From NCBI RefSeq assembly GCF_025971955.1, contig NZ_JAPDMX010000030.1:65752-129751 (forward strand): a stretch of 64,000 nt of DNA, in the 5' to 3' direction. The position numbers and the translations under genes are program-made. Below are positions 58,334 to 64,000 of the stretch, one piece after another; the stretch's first letter is position 1, and every line of letters starts with the position of its first letter. The notes below the pieces were generated by a model, which worked only from the letters and a program-made list of their open reading frames with translations, made no database searches and had not been told where the DNA came from. Origin of the DNA: Shewanella subflava. Lineage in GTDB: Bacteria; Pseudomonadota; Gammaproteobacteria; Enterobacterales; Shewanellaceae.

Positions 58334-59167
58334 CTAAATACCTGCTAAACCGTCAAAGTATTCAACCACCACCGTGGCGGGCGCGGCATCATCGGTAAAT
58401 ACACGAATACGGAAATCCTGAGTACCCGCCATTGGTAGCGCCTGCAACATGTCACCTTCTAAGATGAAATCAACAGACACCTGTCCCGCCTGCGGGCTGC
58501 GGCCGTGGTCTACTTGTACCTTTTCGCCTAGCGTTTTCGGTAGCTCATAGATTTTGATTGAATCAAGTTCAACTTCTAAACCTGTGATAGTGGCAGCGCT
58601 TAAAACATGAATTGCAGCAATACGTGCTGTATTTGGGCGCGGAATTTTATCGACTTCGGTAACGCCTGCATTTAAAGCAACAGGGAAGTTTTTAACCTTG
58701 GTGATAAAACCGATTGGCGCGGGGTTAGATTGAATTGCGAACGCCTCAAGCTTTGGCGCGGTCGCTGCTGCGTCAATCTCAATGCGTAAAGTGACGTTTG
58801 CAATTTGTGGCGGGGTAACTAACTGCCCTTGGCCATCTTTATATGCTGCGGATGAAGTACCCAAAGCAAATGCGCGCGCCTCGGATAATGTTTTCATTTC
58901 ATCACGTTTGAAATGGAAATCTAACACGCCCGCGACACTGTTACGGCCATAACGCTTGTTATAGTCTTGCAATGCTTGGCCGTCTTTAAATTCTAAAATC
59001 GATTTGCCGTTAACTTCAAAACGGATTGACTTCATTTGCGCAAGCGTTACACCTGAATAGTTAACGTGTACTTTGTCATAGGTACGGCCAACGGGTAACT
59101 CTAGCGTTGCCGTGTTACCTGCGCTTACGTTTGAAAAACTTGGAAGCTTTGGGAAATTACGAGCCAT
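58334..59167 (-). CDS. major capsid protein, double jelly roll (PM2 P2-like)
   Basis: A 277-aa protein. The N terminus NFPKLPSFSNVSAGNTATLE and VTLAQMKSIRFEVNGKSIL closely resemble PM2 P2 as I recall it (269 aa). The predicted strand-rich composition fits two jelly rolls, one in about 1-140 and one in 150-277. It would form trimers with pseudo-sixfold shape that coat the membrane vesicle. It follows a 30-aa gene, with GGGGTAG before the ATG, and is the key marker of this prophage. Confidence 0.88.
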   Translation of the reverse strand: MARNFPKLPSFSNVSAGNTATLELPVGRTYDKVHVNYSGVTLAQMKSIRFEVNGKSILEFKDGQALQDYNKRYGRNSVAGVLDFHFKRDEMKTLSEARAFALGTSSAAYKDGQGQLVTPPQIANVTLRIEIDAAATAPKLEAFAIQSNPAPIGFITKVKNFPVALNAGVTEVDKIPRPNTARIAAIHVLSAATITGLEVELDSIKIYELPKTLGEKVQVDHGRSPQAGQVSVDFILEGDMLQALPMAGTQDFRIRVFTDDAAPATVVVEYFDGLAGI

Positions 59168-59180
59168 TATTAACTACCCC

Positions 59181-59273
59181 TTAACCAATTACGCGACGAA
59201 TTGACGGGATACGGTTAGCGGCATAAACCGTTAACGCACTGATTGCCAACATTGGCAGATATTTTTTAATCAT
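59181..59273 (-). CDS. tiny phage membrane protein, 30 aa
   Basis: MIKKYLPMLAISALTVYAAN then RIPSIRRVIG: one hydrophobic helix followed by a basic end. AAAGGGGA is a good ribosome site. It lies 13 bp before the capsid gene, so both would be made together. Too small for common gene finders but supported by start site and composition. Confidence 0.7.
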   Translation of the reverse strand: MIKKYLPMLAISALTVYAANRIPSIRRVIG

Positions 59274-59415
59274 CTTTATGTCCCCTTTGGGAAAGTGGCG
59301 CCTCTCGGCGGGTTAAATTGCCTACGTTTCACAACGTTGGCGTTTCAGGTTTTTAGTTATACGCCGTTTTATGGGCGATTGTTAGCGCACCCGTTAACGG
59401 GTACAAAATGCGGTT
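59274..59415. promoter_or_regulatory. gap upstream of the capsid genes with palindrome
   Basis: The longest gap inside the minus-strand operon. It contains the palindrome ACCCGTTAACGGGT (59389-59402), which occurs again at 60614-60627. It may hold a promoter or operator for the structural genes. Confidence 0.45.
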
Positions 59416-60072
59416 TTACCCTGCTTTTGTGGCTAAATCACTGGTTTTGCGTTTCGTTAAGTTACCGCTCCTTACCTTGTTGGTATTCATGTCCCGCTCA
59501 ATAAAATCTAACGGCAACAGCGCGGTTATCAGGCGCGAATCAATATCCAATTCTTTTGCCATCATTGCGCGGTCAGCGTTACGAGCCATGCGGCCAACTC
59601 TGATTAATGTTGCGTTACCAATTGCGGTTTTATCTGACTCGGCGGGGCGTTGGGTTAGTGCAAAAATGGGCGCTAAACCACGAGCGCGACCACGGCGGAT
59701 TAACTTACCCCAGTTTGGAGGCGCTTTGCTTGGGCTGGTAACGTCTGCGGTTTCTTCGGCCACAACTGCGGCGTTAGTCCATGCAAAGGCGCATTTAGCC
59801 CAAAACTCAAAATCTGATTGCCCCTCAGCAACAAAGCGAATTTTTAACGCGCCGTGCGGATAGCGGCGCAAAATATCAACCAATTCGCGGCGGCAAGTTA
59901 CCCGAACGTTGGCTAATTCGCCGTATTCGTCAACGGGGTCCCAAATGATCACCCGTGACGGCTTAAGCTTTTTTAGCTCGGCTTTCACATAACTGGATTT
60001 ACCCGAACCGCTTCCGCCACAAACGGCGCGAATATCGGCCTTTCTACTGGTATCAATTCGCGGTTTTCTCAT
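59416..60072 (-). CDS. DNA-packaging ATPase (HerA/FtsK type, P9-like)
   Basis: A 218-aa ATPase. Walker A is GGSGSGKSS near residue 20, IIWDPVDEYG follows, AAVVAEETADV is Walker B, and IFALTQRPAESD is the sensor typical of this superfamily. Phage members (PM2 P9, PRD1 P9) package DNA into tailless capsids. I start at ATG 60072, two bases after the previous stop; an upstream ATG at 60114 would overlap that gene. Resemblance to Zot of filamentous phages is limited to the P-loop. Confidence 0.85.
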   Translation of the reverse strand: MRKPRIDTSRKADIRAVCGGSGSGKSSYVKAELKKLKPSRVIIWDPVDEYGELANVRVTCRRELVDILRRYPHGALKIRFVAEGQSDFEFWAKCAFAWTNAAVVAEETADVTSPSKAPPNWGKLIRRGRARGLAPIFALTQRPAESDKTAIGNATLIRVGRMARNADRAMMAKELDIDSRLITALLPLDFIERDMNTNKVRSGNLTKRKTSDLATKAG

Positions 60073-60073
60073 A

Positions 60074-60484
60074 CTAAGCCGCCTCTTTTGTATCTTTTGG
60101 CTTTTCGGGCTCAAGCTTGCGCGGTGTGCTTAGGCGTGGTGTTAATATTGCGGCGGTAACTAACAGCGCCGAAAGTTCAACCCCGCCCGACTCTGCCATA
60201 TCAGGAAAATATTTATCCATCAGCGCGCCGTAGCAGTCAGCTAGCGCGGCCTGTTCTTCGGGCTTAATGTCCCAATTCGGGGCAAGTACGCCACACGCCA
60301 AACTGACAACGGGTAAAATAATTTCAGCCCCTGAAATACTGACAGGCGCGGCGGCTTCATAGGTTTGATTTTGTGTTTCGGGTTCTAGCTCTGCGGTAAT
60401 ACTGGCAAATTCATCAAAATGGCCTTGCTCGGTATCTTGTAAATCATCGCCGATAAGCTCGGCTGGACTGTCTAAATTTTGCAT
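60074..60484 (-). CDS. phage protein with two hydrophobic segments, 136 aa
   Basis: An acidic N-terminal half (PAELIGDDLQDTEQGHFDEF) and two hydrophobic stretches (ISGAEIILPVVSLACGVL and SGGVELSALLVTAAILTPRL) around a Pro/Trp loop. It overlaps nothing and ends just before the ATPase. Function is unknown; cotranscription suggests packaging or virion membrane. Confidence 0.6.
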   Translation of the reverse strand: MQNLDSPAELIGDDLQDTEQGHFDEFASITAELEPETQNQTYEAAAPVSISGAEIILPVVSLACGVLAPNWDIKPEEQAALADCYGALMDKYFPDMAESGGVELSALLVTAAILTPRLSTPRKLEPEKPKDTKEAA

Positions 60485-60533
60485 GTTTTCCCCTTGGGAC
60501 TGTTACGGCGTCACGCCGTTATGAGTTAAGCAA

Positions 60534-60947
60534 TTAACCAATTAGCCATTTTGCAAAGGATGGCTTTTCGGGCTTTGGTGATTGTGCATCATTAACGGGT
60601 TTTTGTGTCTTGTACCCGTTAACGGGTTCGGCTGGCGTTTTTTGCGGCTTTTTCAGCATTATATTGGGCAACGGCGCCGTTACAGGTTTATTAATTTGAG
60701 TTGCAGCATCTGCACCCGTTACAGGCTCAAGCGCATCGTTTGCGGCCTCGGCGGGCTTGATACCCTTACCCCAAATATCGGCGTTTTCGAGCATCCAATC
60801 TTGTCCCGCTGGCATATTCGGTTTAATCATCCCAGCCTTACCAACATAATATAATTTGCCGTTACAATCGCGGCGAACGGGCGCGGAATCGCCGCAAATA
60901 GGGCAAACAATTGTGCCAATATCATCGTTTTTTGGTTTTCTAGCCAT
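60534..60947 (-). CDS. phage zinc-ribbon protein, 137 aa
   Basis: N-terminal cysteine pair VCPICGD with a further RDCNGK may bind metal. A long Pro/Ala/Lys-rich low-complexity tail (repeats around PVTG and PVNG) follows. The gene contains the second copy of the 14-bp palindrome (60614). No family is recognised. Confidence 0.6.
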   Translation of the reverse strand: MARKPKNDDIGTIVCPICGDSAPVRRDCNGKLYYVGKAGMIKPNMPAGQDWMLENADIWGKGIKPAEAANDALEPVTGADAATQINKPVTAPLPNIMLKKPQKTPAEPVNGYKTQKPVNDAQSPKPEKPSFAKWLIG

Positions 60948-61158
60948 TTATCACCCCAAAGAATTTAGCCATCAAATAAACATAAAAAAGCGCCAATACA
61001 AACGGCATCAGGCCAAAGGCGGCTTTTGCTGTTTTGGGTAATTCTTGCATCGTCATACCTACCCATAAACCTAAGCAGGTTAAAAGCCATTTTATTAAGG
61101 CGCGGAAGCGGCTTTGATACCAAGCGTGACGCGCTTGAAATTTAATATCGTGCATCAT
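60940..61158 (-). CDS. phage inner-membrane protein, 72 aa
   Basis: Two membrane helices (about 26-42 and 54-72, ending YVYLMAKFFGVING) after a basic N-terminal stretch. ATG 61158 lies inside the end of the preceding gene. A longer form from ATG 61188 is possible. Function unknown. Confidence 0.6.
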   Translation of the reverse strand: MMHDIKFQARHAWYQSRFRALIKWLLTCLGLWVGMTMQELPKTAKAAFGLMPFVLALFYVYLMAKFFGVING

Positions 61159-61327
61159 TGGCCGCCATGAGTTTTTCAACTTCTTCAATTAATAAACCGA
61201 TTAACTCATGTGAATCTGCGGCGGCTTTTTTGGCAATAGTCATTGCAACAAATGGATTAGCTTTTTCTGCAGCTTCAATTGATAAGCCAATTTTTGCATG
61301 TTGCTGTCTCAGCAAGTCATTAAACAT
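61142..61327 (-). CDS. small phage helical protein, 61 aa
   Basis: A short, Ala-rich helical protein (MFNDLLRQQHAKIGLSIEAA). Its start overlaps the Rep gene's last 19 bases in another frame. Coupled translation is likely. No function is recognised. Confidence 0.55.
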   Translation of the reverse strand: MFNDLLRQQHAKIGLSIEAAEKANPFVAMTIAKKAAADSHELIGLLIEEVEKLMAANDARY

Positions 61328-63132
61328 TTTTCGTACTCCATAAAATCATTAAGGTTTGCGGCGCGGTTTGCTTCTTGGTTAACATCTGGCGGTAGCACTT
61401 CGGCCAACTTTGCCCGCCAATAACTTTCTAGCTCTAAAATTCTATTTCTTACTTTGCTAAATGATTTTTTTACCCCGTCCACGGTGGCGGTTAATAGGTT
61501 TTCAGGCAAGCGGCGCGGGCTTTTGGGGCTGGCGGCGTCGTCACAATTCCAAAACCTTGCACCAATGGCAAAATCCATAAATTTTTTAAGTGGATACTTA
61601 CCCTTAAATGTGACCATGTAATCAAATGCGCGCACTGGCGATTTGCGCAAATGCGCTTTAAATCGGCGAATTTTCAATTCAATAAGTTTGATTTTTGCGT
61701 CAATGGTGGCGGTTTGCTTACCTTGATTTTTAAAGATGGCTTTCTGCTTTATGGTATTGGTAAGTTTTTTGTATTCGGTTTTCATCGCGTGAACCGTTGG
61801 CGCGGCTTTGCGCTCTAATTTGGCTTTTACTTCGCCGATAATTGATGCCATATGTTCAGCGTGAAAGCTGGCGATATGCTCCCACGGCAAAGCGCGGGCG
61901 GGCTTTGAAATATTATATCTATTGCCTTTTATTGTACCTTGGCTGCTTTGCTCGCTTTCTTCACCTTTTAGCAAATACCCCAAGGCTTTAAGCATGTAGC
62001 CGCTGGCGGCGTCTGCATTTTTAATGCGCTCTAACTTGGCGAACCCTTGCCCCCAAATTGACTCAATACGTTTAGCCCAAGCGCGGAACAAATGCGGCTC
62101 AACTTGCCAGCGTAGCAAAACATGACAATGCGGATTTGGGCGGGCATCAATGCAATCAAAAGTTTGCCCAAATTGATTAGTTTTACTTTTTATTATTTTC
62201 TCTTTGGCGGGCGCCTCGGCTACCCACAAATAATCAAGCGGCTCACCACTTGGCGGTATTGTTTCTTCATCGTTTGCAATGCAATCAAAATCACCGGTAA
62301 ACATATCCGTTTTTAATTCGCTTTTTGGCAAAATGACTTTTTCAGCAATCCAGCCCCGCTGATACATTTTCTGCATAGCATCAAAAAAGCGGCTGCATTC
62401 AGCGCCTATCGTTGATTCGCCGTTAATAATGCGGCGGCGGGCTTTGCCTGAAAACGTCAAAGTCAAAAATGTGGTGTAGCCACCGCGAACCGCTGAAACA
62501 TAGGCGCCCGAATCTAAAATATTTTTAGCGGCTTTTGTGGTAAGAAATTTTGTTACCCTGTCACCTGATTGTTGCGGCGGGGCTTTGCTTGGGCTGGCAT
62601 CACTTGCAACCCTGATTCGATATTCATCAGACCACGCACGAAAACTCAAATTTGCAACGGCGGTTTTATTGGTATCAAAGGCGATTAGTTCGCCCGTTTC
62701 TGCGTCAACTTCCCACGCGCTTGTTACTTTCCCCTGCGTGTCAGCGTGTAAAGCGTATTCAGACGGTAAATATCTAACAGTGGCTTTATCAAAATCAAGC
62801 CCTCTTTCGTCAAGACGGGCGGCCAAGCCGCCTAAAGCGTTAAGCTTTTGGCTTAGTTCTATGTCTTGCTGTGTCCGTGTCGGACTTTTGCAATCCTTGA
62901 CCAGCCTAACTGTTTCGGCCGTTGGCCGCCCTGCGGGGCTTGGTTTTAATGATGCAAAATAGTATTGATTGCGCAACATTAGCGCCTTATCTAATTCGCT
63001 TTTTGTAGCCTGGTCTTTTTCAGACACAAAAAATCCGCCCCTTGGGGCGGTTAAGTTTAGCGGCTCGAATACTAACGGCGGCGAATCTTCTATTATCTCA
63101 ACAGTAGAAACATTAAAATTATTTTGAGGCAT
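61309..63132 (-). CDS. HUH rolling-circle replication initiator (PM2 P12-like)
   Basis: A 607-aa protein from ATG 63132, which follows GGGGGCGCAAAG (613 aa from ATG 63150). Motif 1 is TTFLTLTFSG, motif 2 is the HUH metal site NPHCHVLLRW, and the catalytic tyrosine motif lies in GYMLKALGYLLKGEE. It nicks the phage origin and starts rolling-circle replication. The two tyrosines are seven residues apart rather than the usual four (see findings). PM2 P12 is of similar size (634 aa). Confidence 0.85.
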   Translation of the reverse strand: MPQNNFNVSTVEIIEDSPPLVFEPLNLTAPRGGFFVSEKDQATKSELDKALMLRNQYYFASLKPSPAGRPTAETVRLVKDCKSPTRTQQDIELSQKLNALGGLAARLDERGLDFDKATVRYLPSEYALHADTQGKVTSAWEVDAETGELIAFDTNKTAVANLSFRAWSDEYRIRVASDASPSKAPPQQSGDRVTKFLTTKAAKNILDSGAYVSAVRGGYTTFLTLTFSGKARRRIINGESTIGAECSRFFDAMQKMYQRGWIAEKVILPKSELKTDMFTGDFDCIANDEETIPPSGEPLDYLWVAEAPAKEKIIKSKTNQFGQTFDCIDARPNPHCHVLLRWQVEPHLFRAWAKRIESIWGQGFAKLERIKNADAASGYMLKALGYLLKGEESEQSSQGTIKGNRYNISKPARALPWEHIASFHAEHMASIIGEVKAKLERKAAPTVHAMKTEYKKLTNTIKQKAIFKNQGKQTATIDAKIKLIELKIRRFKAHLRKSPVRAFDYMVTFKGKYPLKKFMDFAIGARFWNCDDAASPKSPRRLPENLLTATVDGVKKSFSKVRNRILELESYWRAKLAEVLPPDVNQEANRAANLNDFMEYEKCLMTC

Positions 63133-63310
63133 CTTTGCGCCCCCTATCAAAACCGATATTACTACTAAAACATTTCGGGCAACTAATTAGTGTTCCGTAA
63201 GGTGGAAGTATTAGCGGCTCACAATCAGCCCGCCAAACTTGCCCATACCAATTACATTTTTTGCATCTAAGATATTTATCTAAGATTGTTATCTCTGATT
63301 CCACATTCAT
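63119..63310 (-). CDS. phage zinc-ribbon protein, about 63 aa
   Basis: CKKC and CPKC pairs (RCKKCNWYG and ISCPKCFSS) form a zinc ribbon. ATG 63310 or GTG 63313 is the start, sharing bases with the previous stop. The gene overlaps the Rep start by 14 bp. Probably binds nucleic acid or a protein partner; early function. Confidence 0.65.
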   Translation of the reverse strand: MNVESEITILDKYLRCKKCNWYGQVWRADCEPLILPPYGTLISCPKCFSSNIGFDRGRKDASK

Positions 63311-63474
63311 CACGCACCCCGCAACAATTCGGCGGCTTGGCGTCTTGCGTCTGCGGCCATTTCTAAATGCTTGGCGGCCATAACAGCATCACCAACACGG
63401 CGATAGTATTTTGAATACTCTAAAAAAGACTTTGCGCCATCAATCAGGCAAGCGGCCAAAATATCATTATTCAT
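63310..63474 (-). CDS. small phage protein, 54 aa
   Basis: MNNDILAACLIDGAKSFLEY then a Tyr/Ala-rich helical tail. Too short to assign. Its start overlaps the previous gene's stop (ATGA) and its stop the next start, a pattern of translational coupling across the early genes. Confidence 0.6.
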   Translation of the reverse strand: MNNDILAACLIDGAKSFLEYSKYYRRVGDAVMAAKHLEMAADARRQAAELLRGA

Positions 63475-63800
63475 TGGGCGGCCTCCCAATCTGCAACCAT
63501 TAAAGAGGCGGTATCTAAGTCACCCGCTTTAATTAGGGCGCTTAAAATATCAATTTGAAGTGTCAGCTTGTTTTCTATATCACTGGCGTGATGAATTGCT
63601 CTGTCTGCGGCATCTTGAAACAAACTAGCATTAGACTCTGCCATTTCAACCTGCAAAGCGGCCTCGAATAACTCAGACGTCAAAATGTTAATTCTGTTAT
63701 TTAAATCTGCAATTTCTTTTTTATTGCAAATTGGGCAAATGTTAAATTCTTCCTGTTCTCCATGCCCGCAAGACTCGCATTTATATCTAAATTTATTCAT
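63471..63800 (-). CDS. phage zinc-ribbon and coiled-coil protein, 109 aa
   Basis: N-terminal CESC and CPIC pairs (about 8-25) form a rubredoxin-like zinc ribbon. A coiled-coil-like helix follows (IADLNNRINILTSELFEAAL). No family is recognised. Overlaps both neighbours by a few bases. Confidence 0.65.
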   Translation of the reverse strand: MNKFRYKCESCGHGEQEEFNICPICNKKEIADLNNRINILTSELFEAALQVEMAESNASLFQDAADRAIHHASDIENKLTLQIDILSALIKAGDLDTASLMVADWEAAQ

Positions 63801-63955
63801 CTTGCACCCCCTAAACGCGCTAATTTTGCTTTTAGGTGTGCAATTGCTTTGCGGCTGCGGTTCAGTTTGTTTTCATCAAAAGGCGCGGCAATTATTGCCA
63901 ATGGCAGGTAGTGAGGAATTTCGATTGTTGAATTTGGGACTTTTTGATACTTCAT
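63797..63955 (-). CDS. small basic phage protein, 52 aa
   Basis: MKYQKVPNSTIEIPHYLPLA then a basic helix (NRSRKAIAHLKAKLARL). I take ATG 63955, eight bases after GGAG; ATG 63961 is also possible. It is the first gene of the operon seen in the window, though more may lie to the right. Confidence 0.6.
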   Translation of the reverse strand: MKYQKVPNSTIEIPHYLPLAIIAAPFDENKLNRSRKAIAHLKAKLARLGGAR

Positions 63956-64000
63956 CTGCATAGCTCCGTTGTCTGAATGTTAGCCCGTTGTTTTGTTCAG

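Larger units (their letters stand above)
52902..64000. mobile_element. corticovirus (PM2)-like prophage, right end beyond window
   Basis: From the dif-like site onward all but one gene read leftward in an almost gapless array with short ATGA/TAATG overlaps and a higher G+C content than the host genes. The set is diagnostic of a tailless, membrane-containing phage: a HUH replication initiator, a HerA/FtsK packaging ATPase, a PM2 P2-like capsid protein, many tiny membrane proteins, a spike and a cell-wall-cleaving protein. No terminase, portal, tail or integrase is present. PM2 has about 10 kb; 11.1 kb are visible here and the right end is not reached. Confidence 0.88.

Noticed and set aside
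59416..60072. Zot-type assembly ATPase of a filamentous phage
   Set aside because: The accompanying capsid protein, the cell-wall-cleaving protein and absence of filamentous coat and adhesin genes point to a tailless icosahedral phage; Xer-dependent insertion alone does not prove a filamentous phage.

Overview
The window looks like the replication-terminus region of a Shewanella-type gammaproteobacterial chromosome (AT-rich, probably a cold-tolerant species such as the S. frigidimarina group; this is inferred from gene content and protein similarity, not from any search). The host part, positions 1 to about 52,900, carries housekeeping genes: tRNA-Asn, uvrB, asnS, the nrdA-nrdB-ferredoxin operon, a MupP/Gph-type phosphatase with ubiG, gyrA, serC, an aspartate/aromatic aminotransferase, aroA, cmk, rpsA, ihfB, lapA-lapB and pyrF. 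These are followed by lipid and stress genes: a DECR2-like reductase, acyl-CoA dehydrogenase, dacB, pssA, a DTW-domain tRNA modifier, a RecQ-like helicase, ecotin, two diguanylate cyclases, an M14 peptidase, ybiT, a NIT-domain chemoreceptor and SOS-controlled umuDC. Most operons are short and end in clear bidirectional hairpins.

Right after umuDC, at 52902-52929, lies a near-perfect dif sequence, the XerC/XerD site used for chromosome dimer resolution. Its left (XerD) arm and 6-bp centre are identical to the reverse complement of E. coli dif, while the right (XerC) arm is diverged. From there to the window end runs a different kind of DNA, richer in G+C and packed with overlapping minus-strand genes. 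It includes a HUH-type rolling-circle replication initiator, a HerA/FtsK-type packaging ATPase, a PM2 P2-like double-jelly-roll major capsid protein and a string of tiny tail-anchored membrane proteins. It also has a long spike-like protein with Asp-box repeats and a membrane-anchored peptidoglycan-cleaving protein. This is a corticovirus (PM2)-like, tailless, internal-membrane prophage. The dif hybrid suggests that it entered by hijacking the host XerC/XerD recombinases; no integrase is seen in the window. Its right end lies beyond 64,000.

Layout: 1-1180 tRNA and a long non-coding stretch with paired DnaA boxes; 1181-9619 repair, translation and nucleotide hygiene; 9811-14060 the ribonucleotide reductase operon with NrdR and DnaA boxes; 14324-23879 ubiquinone, gyrase and serine/aromatic biosynthesis; 24016-29835 rpsA-ihfB-lapAB-pyrF and followers; 29869-40680 fatty-acid, envelope and helicase genes; 40939-50458 signalling, transport-like ATPase and hydrolases; 50564-52268 LexA-controlled umuDC; 52902-64000 the prophage.

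Within the prophage a single plus-strand gene (likely regulator) sits next to the attachment site. It faces one long minus-strand transcription unit that reads early functions (small zinc-ribbon proteins, Rep) first, then ATPase, capsid, membrane proteins, spike and lysis-type proteins.
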